From an uncultured Solobacterium sp. (GTDB taxonomy: Bacteria; Bacillota_I; Bacilli_A; Erysipelotrichales; Erysipelotrichaceae), in NCBI GenBank assembly GCA_900552125.1, contig URYK01000012.1, positions 11,081-75,080 of the forward strand: DNA of 64,000 bases, read 5' to 3'. The notes beneath the pieces were generated by a model. The model saw nothing but the letters and a program-made list of their open reading frames with translations. It was not told where the DNA came from and searched no databases. The translations under genes and the position numbers were made by a program. Positions 27,156-36,681 of the stretch are shown here, in pieces. The number at the start of each line of letters is the position of its first letter. Positions within the stretch are counted from its first letter, which is position 1.

Positions 27156-28316
27156 ATGAAACAACACTTATTACAACACTTACAAAAACATCAAGAAGAA
27201 TATTATTATATTGTAAAAGATTTATATGAACATCCAGAAATAGGAAATCAGGAAACACGTTCGATGCATGTGTTATGCGATCAGTTAGAAAAAGAAGGCT
27301 TTGATGTAATACGAGAGTATATTGTACCAACAGGCTTTCTTGCCATTTATAAAAGTGAGAAACCAGGTCCAGTTATTGCTTATCTTTGTGAATATGATGC
27401 ATTGCCAGAAATTGGCCATGGATGTGGCCATAATCTAATTGCAGGTATATCAGTAGGTGCCGGCTGCGCTTTAAAAAGCATTTTATCTGAGATTGGTGGG
27501 GAAGTAAGAGTAATAGGAACCCCAGCTGAGGAAAACTTTGGTGGAAAAGTTATCATGGCAGAAAAGCATGCCTTTGATGATGTAGATGCGGCCTTAATGC
27601 TTCATCCGGATACTGCTAATACATTGGGGGCACGAAGCTTGGCTATTTATCCATTGCGTTTTGAATTCCATGGTAAAAATGCGCATGCATGTCATCCTGA
27701 AAATGGTAAAAGTGCACTAGATGCCGCTGTTATGAGTTATATGTCTATTAATTTATTGCGACAATTTGCTAGACCTAATACATTTATTCATGGGGTAATT
27801 ACTCATGGTGGGGAAGCAGCTAATGTCATACCGGCATATGCTTGCATGGATTATTATTTTCGTGGAGAAACCATGGACTATGTAAAAGAACTATGTGAAA
27901 AAGCAAAACAATGTGTAGAAGGTGCATGTGCCATGACAGGCTGTACATGTGATATATCTACCTATGAGACACCTTATGATGACTGTTTGATCAACTATAC
28001 ATTGGCAGATTTATTAAGCGAAGAGTATGAAGAACTATCTTATTCATGGGAAAAGGTAGACGAAATACCTTCAGGAAGTACAGATGTAGGAAGTGTAAGC
28101 TATTGTTGTCCTACCTTACAAGGATATATTAAAATTGCGGATGAATATGTAAATGGACATTCCATAGAAATGGCAGATGCCACTATTTCTGAAAAAGGAA
28201 GGCAGGCATTAATTGATGGAGCTTATGCTTTAGCTAATATTGGACGAAGATTAATTGTTGAAAAAGACTTATTAGAGAAAGCTAAAAAAGAATTCTCACA
28301 ACGCAAAGAAAAATAA
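27156..28316 (+). CDS. M20 family metallopeptidase (AbgB/PM20D2-like amidohydrolase)
   Basis: 386 residues, cytosolic. Metal and catalytic motifs are CEYDALPEIGHGCGHN, TPAEENFGGK and ALMLHPD. The dimerisation domain carries FHGKNAHACHPENG. This subgroup cleaves N-acyl or aminobenzoyl-amino acids and dipeptides. Substrate is unknown. It is more distant from the twin M20 genes at 51.6-53.9 kb, which have the HipO/AmaA-type CGHDTHTA. AGAAAGGG precedes the ATG. Confidence 0.85.
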   Translation: MKQHLLQHLQKHQEEYYYIVKDLYEHPEIGNQETRSMHVLCDQLEKEGFDVIREYIVPTGFLAIYKSEKPGPVIAYLCEYDALPEIGHGCGHNLIAGISVGAGCALKSILSEIGGEVRVIGTPAEENFGGKVIMAEKHAFDDVDAALMLHPDTANTLGARSLAIYPLRFEFHGKNAHACHPENGKSALDAAVMSYMSINLLRQFARPNTFIHGVITHGGEAANVIPAYACMDYYFRGETMDYVKELCEKAKQCVEGACAMTGCTCDISTYETPYDDCLINYTLADLLSEEYEELSYSWEKVDEIPSGSTDVGSVSYCCPTLQGYIKIADEYVNGHSIEMADATISEKGRQALIDGAYALANIGRRLIVEKDLLEKAKKEFSQRKEK

Positions 28317-28418
28317 CTACTTATAAGGAATATTTGTTATAATAATAATGTTAGGGGACAAAATAAAACTATGCTTAATAAAGGAATAATCTGTATAGTA
28401 TAGGAAAGGTGGTGTAAG

Positions 28419-28445
28419 TTGAGCAATCAGCTTAACATAGTATGA
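28419..28445 (+). CDS. Possible 8-residue leader peptide of pulA (TTG start)
   Basis: AAAGGTGGTG (28405-28414) is a near-perfect ribosome site, but it sits 27 bases before the pulA ATG. Instead it is placed for a TTG at 28419 that opens the frame MSNQLNIV and stops at TGA 28443-28445. That stop overlaps the pulA start as ATGA. This fits translational coupling through a short leader. The peptide itself may have no function. Confidence 0.4.
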   Translation: MSNQLNIV

Positions 28446-30565
28446 GACAGGAAAAATATTACGAAGCTTATTTAGATGATTATGATAAAATCATAGTTTT
28501 CATGTCTAGAAACAGTTACGAAGGTGCCAGCAATAAATTCTATCTAAAAGATGAACAGGGGCATCTATTTGATCTGCATATTCAATCAATAGAAACCACA
28601 CAAAACAATTATAATAAATACACATTAGCACTATATGATACAATTCAGATTGGTGTGGAATATTATGTTGTTCACCAGCATGCACGTAGCACAGTTTTAG
28701 AGTATAGCGGTATCGTAAAAACAGAACGTTTTGATGAACAGTTTTATTATGACGGAGATGATTTAGGATACACGTATCAGGATGATCAGACAGCTTTTGC
28801 TTTATGGGCGCCAACAGCATCTAGGGTAAAATTGGAAATAAGCAAGAATAATCATATTCAGACATATGAAATGCAGAGAACAGATAAAGGTGTATTCCGC
28901 TATACAATCTTAGATAATTTAGAAAATGCAACCTATATATATCTTGTAAGGGTCAATGGAGAATGGAGACAAACACTTGATCCATATGGTGTAGCTTCCA
29001 TTGAAAATTCCAGAAGAAGTGCAGTAGTTGATTTATCTAAAATTAGGGTAAAAGATACACCGCTTCCTGATATGGAAAGTGCTTGTGATGCGATTATCTA
29101 TGAGGCAAGTGTACGTGACTTTACAATTCAAAATGGTATAGGAGTAACATTTCCAGGAAAGTTTAATGGATTTGTGGAAGAAAATGAAACTACAAAAGAA
29201 AAAGAGACTGGTTTTTCTTATTTAAAAACACTGGGTATTACTCATGTTCAGTTAATGCCAGTAATGGATTTTGGTTCTGTAGATGAAAATTATCCTCGTT
29301 TACATTACAACTGGGGCTATGATCCGGTACAATATCGGGTATTAGAAGGAAGTTATAGCTCTGAACCTTCCAATCCTTATGCACGTATATTTGGATTTAT
29401 TAAGTTAGTTGAAGATTGTCATGCGAATGGTATTCGTGTAAATCTTGATGTTGTGTTTAACCATGTATATGATAAAAATACACATGCTTTTGAAAACACA
29501 GTACCAAATTACTATTTCCAGATGAATCAGAATGGTGATTTCTCTAATGGAAGTTATTGTGGAAATGATCTTGATTCGACAAGAAAAATGTGCCACAAGT
29601 ATATTGTGGATGCCTGTACATTCTTAGTGCGTACGTATCATATTGATGGTTTTCGTTTTGATTTAATGGGAATATTAGATGTTGATACGATTAATGAAGT
29701 CTATGAAGCATGTACAGCTATTCATCCTGATTTTATGGTCTATGGAGAAGGATGGGATATGCCTAGTTTCTTGGATTACAGAAGACGTGCTAGTATTATG
29801 AACAATGCGAAAATGCCTGATGTTGCACATTTCTCTGATCGCTTTAGAGATGTTGTGAAAGGTAGAACGAGCACGAATGAAGTAAGTGTTAAGGGATATT
29901 GTACAGGCTCAACATATCTAATTGATATCATGAAAAACTGTTTAGTTGCTAGCTGTGTCCATGTAGGTATGGATCCTTTATTCCAACATCCTAGAAATGT
30001 AGTTAACTATGTGGAATGCCATGATAATATGACTTCATGGGATAAATTGAAAGAGTGCTGTAAGGAAGATAATAAAGAGGTACGTATCGAACGTGCCAAA
30101 ATGCTAATGGCGGCAGTACTATTGGCACAGGGTATTCCATTCATTCATTCAGGGCAGGAATTTGCACGCAGTAAACATGGACTTCCAAACACATATGAAG
30201 AAAGTGATGATATTAATAAAATAGATTATCAGCGAAAGAATCAATACAAGGAAATTGTGGATATTACAAAGGATTTGATTCAAATTCGAAAGAAACATAA
30301 AATACTCCGCTATTCCACAAGAGAAGAAGTGGAACAACATGTATCTTTTGAAGATATAGAACAAAAGGTATTGTTGTATAAAATTAAAGATGAACATGAT
30401 GATATGGTGGTAATCTTTAATCCTACAGGAGAAGTTTTCACATATGAATTTCAAGAAGCGTATCCTTTGATTTACTATAATGGGAAATCAGAAGATATTT
30501 TGATTAAGAAGGTAAATATTAGCCCATATAGTACAATTATTTTTAGTAGAAATGATTTGTTGTAG
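28442..30565 (+). CDS. pulA: Type I pullulanase
   Basis: 707 residues. Hydrolyses alpha-1,6 links in pullulan and branched dextrins. The N-terminus has YYEAYLDDYDKIIVF, as in Bacillus AmyX-type enzymes. A CBM48 (FALWAPTASRVKLEI) is followed by the type I signature YNWGYDP (289-295). The GH13 residues are Asp407 (GFRFDLMG), Glu436 (VYGEGWD) and Asp528 (VECHDNM). There is no signal peptide, so it acts in the cytosol on glycogen or imported dextrins. It has no ribosome site directly before its ATG; see the leader peptide entry. Confidence 0.95.
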   Translation: MRQEKYYEAYLDDYDKIIVFMSRNSYEGASNKFYLKDEQGHLFDLHIQSIETTQNNYNKYTLALYDTIQIGVEYYVVHQHARSTVLEYSGIVKTERFDEQFYYDGDDLGYTYQDDQTAFALWAPTASRVKLEISKNNHIQTYEMQRTDKGVFRYTILDNLENATYIYLVRVNGEWRQTLDPYGVASIENSRRSAVVDLSKIRVKDTPLPDMESACDAIIYEASVRDFTIQNGIGVTFPGKFNGFVEENETTKEKETGFSYLKTLGITHVQLMPVMDFGSVDENYPRLHYNWGYDPVQYRVLEGSYSSEPSNPYARIFGFIKLVEDCHANGIRVNLDVVFNHVYDKNTHAFENTVPNYYFQMNQNGDFSNGSYCGNDLDSTRKMCHKYIVDACTFLVRTYHIDGFRFDLMGILDVDTINEVYEACTAIHPDFMVYGEGWDMPSFLDYRRRASIMNNAKMPDVAHFSDRFRDVVKGRTSTNEVSVKGYCTGSTYLIDIMKNCLVASCVHVGMDPLFQHPRNVVNYVECHDNMTSWDKLKECCKEDNKEVRIERAKMLMAAVLLAQGIPFIHSGQEFARSKHGLPNTYEESDDINKIDYQRKNQYKEIVDITKDLIQIRKKHKILRYSTREEVEQHVSFEDIEQKVLLYKIKDEHDDMVVIFNPTGEVFTYEFQEAYPLIYYNGKSEDILIKKVNISPYSTIIFSRNDLL

Positions 30566-30585
30566 AAGGTTAATACGATTCTTGT

Positions 30586-30645
30586 TTGACATTCAAAACA
30601 ATCTTGATATAATAGAGAACGGATATTTTATTCTCTATAGAGAAT
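30586..30645 (+). promoter_or_regulatory. Strong promoter and palindrome upstream of degV copy 1
   Basis: TTGACA (30586-30591), a 16-base spacer and TATAAT (30608-30613) with an upstream TG (TGATATAAT). Downstream lies ATTCTCTATAGAGAAT (30630-30645), a perfect 16-base palindrome. A third half-site AGAGAA (30614-30619) sits directly after the -10. The layout fits an operator overlapping the transcription start, or alternative leader hairpins. Confidence 0.65.
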
Positions 30646-30673
30646 TTAAATTTGAGAAAAAGGGGCGGAGTAT

Positions 30674-31528
30674 ATGAAAATCGCAATAGTTACAGATAGC
30701 GGAAGCGGCCTTACAAAAAAAGAGGCGGACGATTTAGGAATTTTTTATCTGCCTTTGCAAATCATTATTCAGGATAAAATGTATCTTGATGGTGAAAATA
30801 TAACGGTAGAAGAAATTTATGAATGCTTAAGAAATGGCGGAATGCCAACAACTTCTATGCCACCTATGGGATTAATAGAGGAATGCTTTACTGAGTTAAA
30901 AGAAAAAGATTATGATGCCGTGATTGCTGTGCCATTAAGTGGAGGGTTATCTTCTACTTCTAGCGTTATGCAGGCAGTCGCAAAAGATATTGGAATTAAT
31001 CTTCATGTGATTGAATGCTATACAACATGTAATATTCAGCGTTATTTGGCGGAATCTGCAAAGAAATTAGTAGATAAAGGTATTGAGCTTGATGAAATAA
31101 TCAGACGTTTGAATTATAGCATCGAACATAGTGGTACTTTGATCATTCCAGATGATTTGCAGCATCTAAAACGTGGTGGACGTTTGACACCATTAGCTGC
31201 AGCATTAGGAGGATTATTGAAAATTAAACCAATTCTTCGTTTAGATCGTGTTTCAGAAGGCAAAATCGATGTATTTGATAAAGTACGTACGATGAGCAAA
31301 GCGCAGGCTAAAGCCATTGCAACATTTGCTGAGCAAAACTTAGATGAAAGCTATTACCTAACCATGATTCACAGTGGTGCTCCAGAAGAAGGAATGAAGT
31401 TAAAAACATTGATGGAAGAACAATTCCCAGGACTTGATTTATACTATGGATTAATTTGTGCAGTCATCAGTGTGCATACCGGATTAGGATGTCTTGGTAT
31501 GCAATATATTAAGAAAGTTGAAATGTAA
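30674..31528 (+). CDS. DegV family fatty-acid-binding protein (copy 1)
   Basis: 284 residues. DegV/FakB proteins bind a fatty acid and present it to the kinase FakA for phosphorylation. The N-terminus VTDSGSGL, the middle VPLSGGLSSTSS and the strongly conserved LQHLKRGGRLTPLAAALGGLL are all present, followed by KIKPIL. AAGGGGCGG precedes the ATG. It has its own strong promoter and terminator. A paralogue follows. fakA is not in the window. Confidence 0.9.
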   Translation: MKIAIVTDSGSGLTKKEADDLGIFYLPLQIIIQDKMYLDGENITVEEIYECLRNGGMPTTSMPPMGLIEECFTELKEKDYDAVIAVPLSGGLSSTSSVMQAVAKDIGINLHVIECYTTCNIQRYLAESAKKLVDKGIELDEIIRRLNYSIEHSGTLIIPDDLQHLKRGGRLTPLAAALGGLLKIKPILRLDRVSEGKIDVFDKVRTMSKAQAKAIATFAEQNLDESYYLTMIHSGAPEEGMKLKTLMEEQFPGLDLYYGLICAVISVHTGLGCLGMQYIKKVEM

Positions 31529-31530
31529 TT

Positions 31531-31562
31531 AAGGACACTTTAAAAGTGTTCTTATTTTTTTT
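31531..31562 (+). terminator. Terminator of degV copy 1
   Basis: AAGGACACTT (31531-31540) pairs with AAGTGTTCTT (31544-31553, one G-T pair), followed by an A and a T run. Confidence 0.7.
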
Positions 31563-31905
31563 GTTAATAACTACTCTAAGAAAATTTAGGAGTTTTTATG
31601 TTAAGGATAATGAAAAAGATACCAGATATTAATATACTATAATTGAGTTAGTAATAAGGCTGCCTTTTTACAAAACTATAAAAGATGATAGTTTGAATGT
31701 GAGCTTTAGTAAGCAGGAAACATTATCATACTTTTAGTTATAAATACTAAATTACATTTATAATAACATTATGAAATATCTAAAACTAAAGATATCATAT
31801 ATTTATTTTAATTCTACTGAGTAGAGATATTAATTTTTCATTGAGCAAAAGGTTTTTTTCATTTATAAAATAAGGTATAATAGTAATATAGGAGGCATGA
31901 TCTTT
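31563..31905 (+). other. Intergenic region between the two degV genes
   Basis: About 340 bases without a credible gene. Seen here are a perfect inverted repeat AAACTAT (31673-31679) / ATAGTTT (31688-31694), a 13-base palindrome TCTACTGAGTAGA (31813-31825), and TATAAT (31876-31881), likely the -10 of degV copy 2 but without a good -35. GGAGG (31891-31895) serves the ATG at 31906. The length leaves room for a small RNA, but no full promoter-terminator pair was found. Confidence 0.4.
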
Positions 31906-32760
31906 ATGAAAATAGCATTTGTAACAGATAGTGGAACAGGAAAATCTGTAAATGAACTTTTACAAGATGGTATATATAGTGTACCTTTACAGGTAAGTTG
32001 TGATAATCAGAACTATCAGGATTTAGAAGAATTAGGAATCGATGAAATATATGAAATGATGAAAGAAGGAAAAATGTTGTCTACTTCTTTGCCATCTTTA
32101 GGAAAAATAGAAGAACTTTTCACCAATCTAAAAAATCAGGGGTATGACATGATTTTTGCTGTACCGATTTGTAGAGGTTTAAGTGGTACTTTAAACGCAA
32201 TGGAAATGATAGCACAGCAGATTGGAATTGCATTTGATTATGTAGATTGTCATGTGACAGCAGTTGTTCAGGAATATATGATAAAACTTGCTAAATCTAT
32301 GCATGAGGCTGGAAGTAGCGTTGATCACATTAAAGAGGTTTTACAGGAAGTCGTTCATTCTACGAATACGATTTTATTACCAAGTGATCTGCAGCATTTA
32401 AAACGCGGAGGACGTTTAACTCCATTGGCCGCAACACTAGGCGGATTATTAAAAATTAAACCGATTTTAAAAATTAATGAAGAGACATCAGGTAAAATTG
32501 ATGTACAAGATAAAGTGCGGACGATGCATAAAGCTATGGACCGTGTTATTGATCTGATGAAAGAAGACCATGTAGATGATTCTTATCTAATCACTGTGGC
32601 TCATGCGGATGATGAGGAAGAAGCATTAGTTTATATGGATAAAATCAAAAAAGCATTTCCAAATGCAACACATCAGATTATAAAGTTAGTAAGTGTTGTA
32701 GGTGTTCATACAGGTAGAGGCTGTCAGGCAGTTCAATATTTTAAACAAATTAAGGGATAA
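31906..32760 (+). CDS. DegV family fatty-acid-binding protein (copy 2)
   Basis: 284 residues from the ATG at 31906, which sits 10 bases after GGAGG; an upstream ATG at 31897 is too close to it. It matches copy 1 in length and blocks: VTDSGTGKS, VPICRGLSGTLNAM and LQHLKRGGRLTPLAATLGG. The two probably bind fatty acids of different chain type, as FakB paralogues do in other Firmicutes. Confidence 0.9.
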   Translation: MKIAFVTDSGTGKSVNELLQDGIYSVPLQVSCDNQNYQDLEELGIDEIYEMMKEGKMLSTSLPSLGKIEELFTNLKNQGYDMIFAVPICRGLSGTLNAMEMIAQQIGIAFDYVDCHVTAVVQEYMIKLAKSMHEAGSSVDHIKEVLQEVVHSTNTILLPSDLQHLKRGGRLTPLAATLGGLLKIKPILKINEETSGKIDVQDKVRTMHKAMDRVIDLMKEDHVDDSYLITVAHADDEEEALVYMDKIKKAFPNATHQIIKLVSVVGVHTGRGCQAVQYFKQIKG

Positions 32761-32771
32761 TAGCTAATCTT

Positions 32772-32801
32772 ACGGTATACTTTAAAGGCATACCGTTTTT
32801 C
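32772..32801 (+). terminator. Terminator of degV copy 2
   Basis: ACGGTAT (32772-32778) / ATACCGT (32790-32796), then TTTT. Confidence 0.7.
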
Positions 32802-32899
32802 TTATCATAATAGAAAAAATATATTGAAAATAATGCGAATGCTAAGCTTTTTTGGGAATACTAATGTATAATAATGTGGTAAGTTTGGAGGTAATGGTT

Positions 32900-35722
32900 A
32901 TGAATCATGACTTTATAGATATAAAAGGAGCTAGAGAGAATAATCTAAAGAATATAGATATAAAAATTCCTAGAGATAAATTTGTCATTATGACAGGAGT
33001 ATCAGGATCAGGAAAGACTTCTTTAGCTTTTGATACAATATATGCAGAAGGACAGCGACGTTACGTGGAGTCCTTAAGTGCATATGCTCGACAATTTTTA
33101 GGCAATAGTGAAAAACCAGATGTAGATTCCATTGAAGGGTTATCTCCGTCTATTTCTATTGATCAGAAAACCACCAGCAATAATCCGCGTTCTACAGTAG
33201 GAACTGTTACAGAAATTTATGACTACCTACGTTTATTATATGCTCGTATTGGAGTTCCTTATTGTCCAACTCACAATGAACCAATTACATCACAAACGAT
33301 TAAACAGATGGTTGATCGTATTATGGAATTGGAAGATAAAACAAGATTAACTATTTTATCTCCTGTAGTTCATGGTAAAAAAGGAACACATAAGGATCTA
33401 TTTGAGCGTTTGCGTAAAGAAGGATATATTCGTGTTCGTGTAGATGGTGAATTAAAATTATTAGAAGATGTAGAAGCATTAGAGAAAAATAAGAAACATA
33501 ATATTGATGTTGTTGTAGATCGTATTGTGAAAAGCAATGATCGTTCTCGTTTACATGACTCATTAGAAACTGCGTTAAAGTTAAGTGATGGCTTAGCTGT
33601 AGTATCTTATAGTGATGAAGAAATTTTATTTTCCAGTAATTATTCATGTAAATACTGTGGATTTAATATTCCTAAGTTAGAACCTAGACTGTTCTCCTTT
33701 AATGCCCCATTTGGAGCCTGCGATCATTGTAAGGGACTTGGTATTACACAAAAAGTCGATATTGATTGTCTAATTCCAGATAAAAACAAGACAATTCGTG
33801 AAGGTGGTATTGCCTTCTATAAAAATATTGTCAATACAGAAAATCTGGAATGGCAGAGATTTAAAGCATTGATAGATTATTATCATATTGATATGGATAT
33901 ACCGATCAAGGATCTAAAGAAAGATGAACTAAATATATTATTATATGGTTCTAAAGATCTGATTTCATATCGTTTAGCAAGTAGAAGCGGTAATGTCACA
34001 AAGAAGACAGAATTTATAGAAGGTGTCTGTACGTTAATTGAACGTCGTTATATGGAAACCAGCTCTTCCATGTCTAGAGAATGGTATGGATCTTTTCTAA
34101 TGGAAGCACCATGTCCTGTATGTGGAGGACGTAGATTAAATGAACAGGCATTAAGCGTTCGAGTTGGTGGTATTAATATTTATGAATGGACAACTATGTC
34201 TGTAAAACAGGCTATCCAGTTTATGGAAAACTTACAGTTAACACACCAGCAGCAGGAAATCGCAAAACTGATATTAAAAGAAATCAGTGATCGTTTGGGA
34301 TTCTTAAATAATGTAGGTTTAGGTTATTTGACTTTAGATCGTTTGGCTGGAACTTTATCAGGTGGAGAAGCACAGCGAATTCGTCTGGCAACACAGATTG
34401 GTTCACGTCTAAGCGGTGTATTATATGTATTAGATGAGCCAAGCATTGGTTTACATCAAAGAGATAATGATCGTCTGATCGATACATTAAAAAATATGCG
34501 GGATTTAGGAAACTCTTTGATTGTTGTAGAACATGATGAAGATACGATGTTGGCTAGTGATTATATTATCGATATTGGACCAGGCGCCGGTATTCATGGT
34601 GGTAATGTTGTGGCTGCGGGAACTCCTGAAGAAGTCATGCGTAATGAAAATTCTTTAACAGGACAATATTTAAGTGGAAAACTTAAAATTGAAGTTCCGG
34701 AAAAGCGAAGAAAAGGTAATGGAAAGAAAATCGAAATCGTTGGCGCAAGCGAAAATAACTTAAAAAATGTCAATGTAAAGATTCCTCTAGGAACATTAAC
34801 GGTTGTGACAGGAGTAAGCGGAAGTGGTAAATCTTCTTTAGTAAATGAAGTTCTGAGTAAAGGTGTTATGCATGCGTTAGGAAAAACACGTGTTAAACCT
34901 GGAAAACATAAACGTATCAAGGGAATTGAGAATATTGATAAACTTATTGATATTTCACAAGATCCAATTGGAAGAACACCGCGTAGTAATCCTGTAACTT
35001 ATACAGGAGTATTTGATGATATTCGTGAATTATTTACGCAGACTCCTGAAGCTAAGCTTAGAGGCTATGAAAAAGGACGTTTCTCTTTCAATGTTAAGGG
35101 AGGACGTTGCGAAGCATGTCAGGGGGATGGAATCTTACGTATTTCAATGCATTTTTTACCTGATGTCTATGTGCCTTGTGAAGAATGTGGTGGAAAACGT
35201 TACAATGAAGAAACTTTGCAAGTTACATATAAAGGAAAGAATATTTATGATGTATTAGAAATGAGTGTAGAAGAAGCCATTGACTTTTTCTCAAATGTTC
35301 ATAAAATAAAACATAAGCTGCAGACATTAAAAGATGTAGGATTAGGCTACATTAAACTAGGACAAAGTGCAACTTCTCTATCAGGAGGGGAAGCACAGCG
35401 TGTGAAACTTGCGAGTGAATTGCAGCGAAAAGCTACGGGAAAAACACTGTTTATTTTAGATGAACCTACTACCGGTTTACATACCCATGATGTGAAAAAG
35501 CTTATGGAAGTATTACAGCGCATTGTGGATAATGGTGATACTGTTATTGTTATTGAACATAATCTAGATGTTATTAAATGTGCTGATTATATTGTGGATA
35601 TTGGTCCAGAAGGCGGAGATGAAGGCGGTACGATCATGGCAACTGGTACACCTGAACAGATCGTTGAGGTAGAAAACAGCTATACCGGACAATACCTGAA
35701 AAAAGTATTGAAGAAAGGATAA
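32900..35722 (+). CDS. uvrA: Excinuclease ABC subunit A
   Basis: 940 residues. Damage-recognition ATPase of nucleotide excision repair. Two ABC modules are present: Walker A GVSGSGKTSLAF near the N-terminus and GVSGSGKSSLVNE in the second half. The zinc-finger cysteine pairs are CKYCGFNIP, CDHCKGLG and CEACQGDG with CEECGG. The signatures are LSGGEAQRIRLA and LSGGEAQRVKLA. The start is the ATG at 32900, 8 bases after GGAGG. A -10-like TATAAT is at 32867. uvrB is not adjacent upstream. hprK follows after 5 bases, so the run uvrA-hprK-lgt/ppaX-trxB is one operon. Confidence 0.97.
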   Translation: MNHDFIDIKGARENNLKNIDIKIPRDKFVIMTGVSGSGKTSLAFDTIYAEGQRRYVESLSAYARQFLGNSEKPDVDSIEGLSPSISIDQKTTSNNPRSTVGTVTEIYDYLRLLYARIGVPYCPTHNEPITSQTIKQMVDRIMELEDKTRLTILSPVVHGKKGTHKDLFERLRKEGYIRVRVDGELKLLEDVEALEKNKKHNIDVVVDRIVKSNDRSRLHDSLETALKLSDGLAVVSYSDEEILFSSNYSCKYCGFNIPKLEPRLFSFNAPFGACDHCKGLGITQKVDIDCLIPDKNKTIREGGIAFYKNIVNTENLEWQRFKALIDYYHIDMDIPIKDLKKDELNILLYGSKDLISYRLASRSGNVTKKTEFIEGVCTLIERRYMETSSSMSREWYGSFLMEAPCPVCGGRRLNEQALSVRVGGINIYEWTTMSVKQAIQFMENLQLTHQQQEIAKLILKEISDRLGFLNNVGLGYLTLDRLAGTLSGGEAQRIRLATQIGSRLSGVLYVLDEPSIGLHQRDNDRLIDTLKNMRDLGNSLIVVEHDEDTMLASDYIIDIGPGAGIHGGNVVAAGTPEEVMRNENSLTGQYLSGKLKIEVPEKRRKGNGKKIEIVGASENNLKNVNVKIPLGTLTVVTGVSGSGKSSLVNEVLSKGVMHALGKTRVKPGKHKRIKGIENIDKLIDISQDPIGRTPRSNPVTYTGVFDDIRELFTQTPEAKLRGYEKGRFSFNVKGGRCEACQGDGILRISMHFLPDVYVPCEECGGKRYNEETLQVTYKGKNIYDVLEMSVEEAIDFFSNVHKIKHKLQTLKDVGLGYIKLGQSATSLSGGEAQRVKLASELQRKATGKTLFILDEPTTGLHTHDVKKLMEVLQRIVDNGDTVIVIEHNLDVIKCADYIVDIGPEGGDEGGTIMATGTPEQIVEVENSYTGQYLKKVLKKG

Positions 35723-35727
35723 GGCAT

Positions 35728-36672
35728 ATGGAAGAACAAAATTATGTAAAGGTTAGAACATTAGTCGAAAACTTTGACTTTATTCAGATTACTGGTGATG
35801 AAAAATCATTAGAACGTCCTATCGTAATTGCGGATACGAATCGTCCAGGATTAGAACTTGCAGGATTCTTTGAAAATTCGCAATTAAAGCGTCTGGTAAT
35901 ATTAGGAGATAAAGAAATTGCATATATTGCGACGATGAGTGTTTCTAAACAGAGAAAATCATTTGATTTTCTTACCAATGATTTAACTCCGGCAATCATT
36001 ATTACGAAAGGACATAAATGTCCAGATGTATTAAGACGATATGCAAAGCGTAAAAATTTTCCTATTTTCTTATCAGATTCTCCAACTACACGATTGATCG
36101 TAGATGTCGTATCTTTCTTAGATGAACAGCTAGCAACTAGTATGTGTGTACATGGAGAACTGTTGTCGATCTATGGTAAAGGCGTATTGATAAGTGGAGA
36201 AAGCGGAATGGGGAAAAGTGAAATTGCGCTGGAACTAATTAAAAGAGGGCATTTGTTAGTTGCGGATGATCGTGTAGATTGTTATCGCATCCATAATAAA
36301 ATTATTGGGAAAGCTCCAGAGCTATTGCGTGAAATGTTAGAGATACGTGGTATTGGTGTTATTAATGTTGCACGTATGTTTGGAGTTAGTTCAGTACTTC
36401 CTAAGGCTGAAATTAATTTTGAAGTAAATCTGGAACCGTGGAAGGCTGATCAGGATTATGATCGTGTAGGTATTGAGGAAAAGAAACATGAGAATATTCT
36501 TGGTGTAGAGATACCAAAAATTGTAGTTCCTGTGCGTGAAGGTCGTTCTATGGCAGTTATTATTGAATCTGCTGTCACAAACTTTATGCTGACAGAGATG
36601 GGGTTAAATAGCGCAAAAGAATTTGAACAGCGTGTTTTAGATTATATTGAGAAAAATAAACACGAACAATAG
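35728..36672 (+). CDS. hprK: HPr kinase/phosphorylase
   Basis: 314 residues. Phosphorylates HPr on Ser46 when glycolytic intermediates are high, and removes that phosphate by phosphorolysis, releasing pyrophosphate. The P-loop GESGMGKSE starts at 157, the catalytic histidine is near 142 (MCVHGE), and the signature is LEIRGIGVINV. The downstream fused protein carries a PpaX domain that would destroy the pyrophosphate, as in the Bacillus hprK-lgt-ppaX neighbourhood. Its substrate ptsH is at 1.7 kb. Confidence 0.97.
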   Translation: MEEQNYVKVRTLVENFDFIQITGDEKSLERPIVIADTNRPGLELAGFFENSQLKRLVILGDKEIAYIATMSVSKQRKSFDFLTNDLTPAIIITKGHKCPDVLRRYAKRKNFPIFLSDSPTTRLIVDVVSFLDEQLATSMCVHGELLSIYGKGVLISGESGMGKSEIALELIKRGHLLVADDRVDCYRIHNKIIGKAPELLREMLEIRGIGVINVARMFGVSSVLPKAEINFEVNLEPWKADQDYDRVGIEEKKHENILGVEIPKIVVPVREGRSMAVIIESAVTNFMLTEMGLNSAKEFEQRVLDYIEKNKHEQ

Positions 36673-36681
36673 GAGGTTTTT

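Noticed and set aside
31563..31905. Small RNA gene between the degV genes
   Set aside because: A TATAAT at 31638-31643 lacks any -35, and no terminator follows before the degV2 signals, so it is described only as an intergenic region.
32761..32899. LexA/SOS box upstream of uvrA
   Set aside because: No GAAC-N4-GTTC palindrome was found. GCGAATGCTAAGC is not a match.
35013..35258. Plus-strand 81-codon frame inside uvrA
   Set aside because: It is a shadow frame of uvrA, with no initiation signals.
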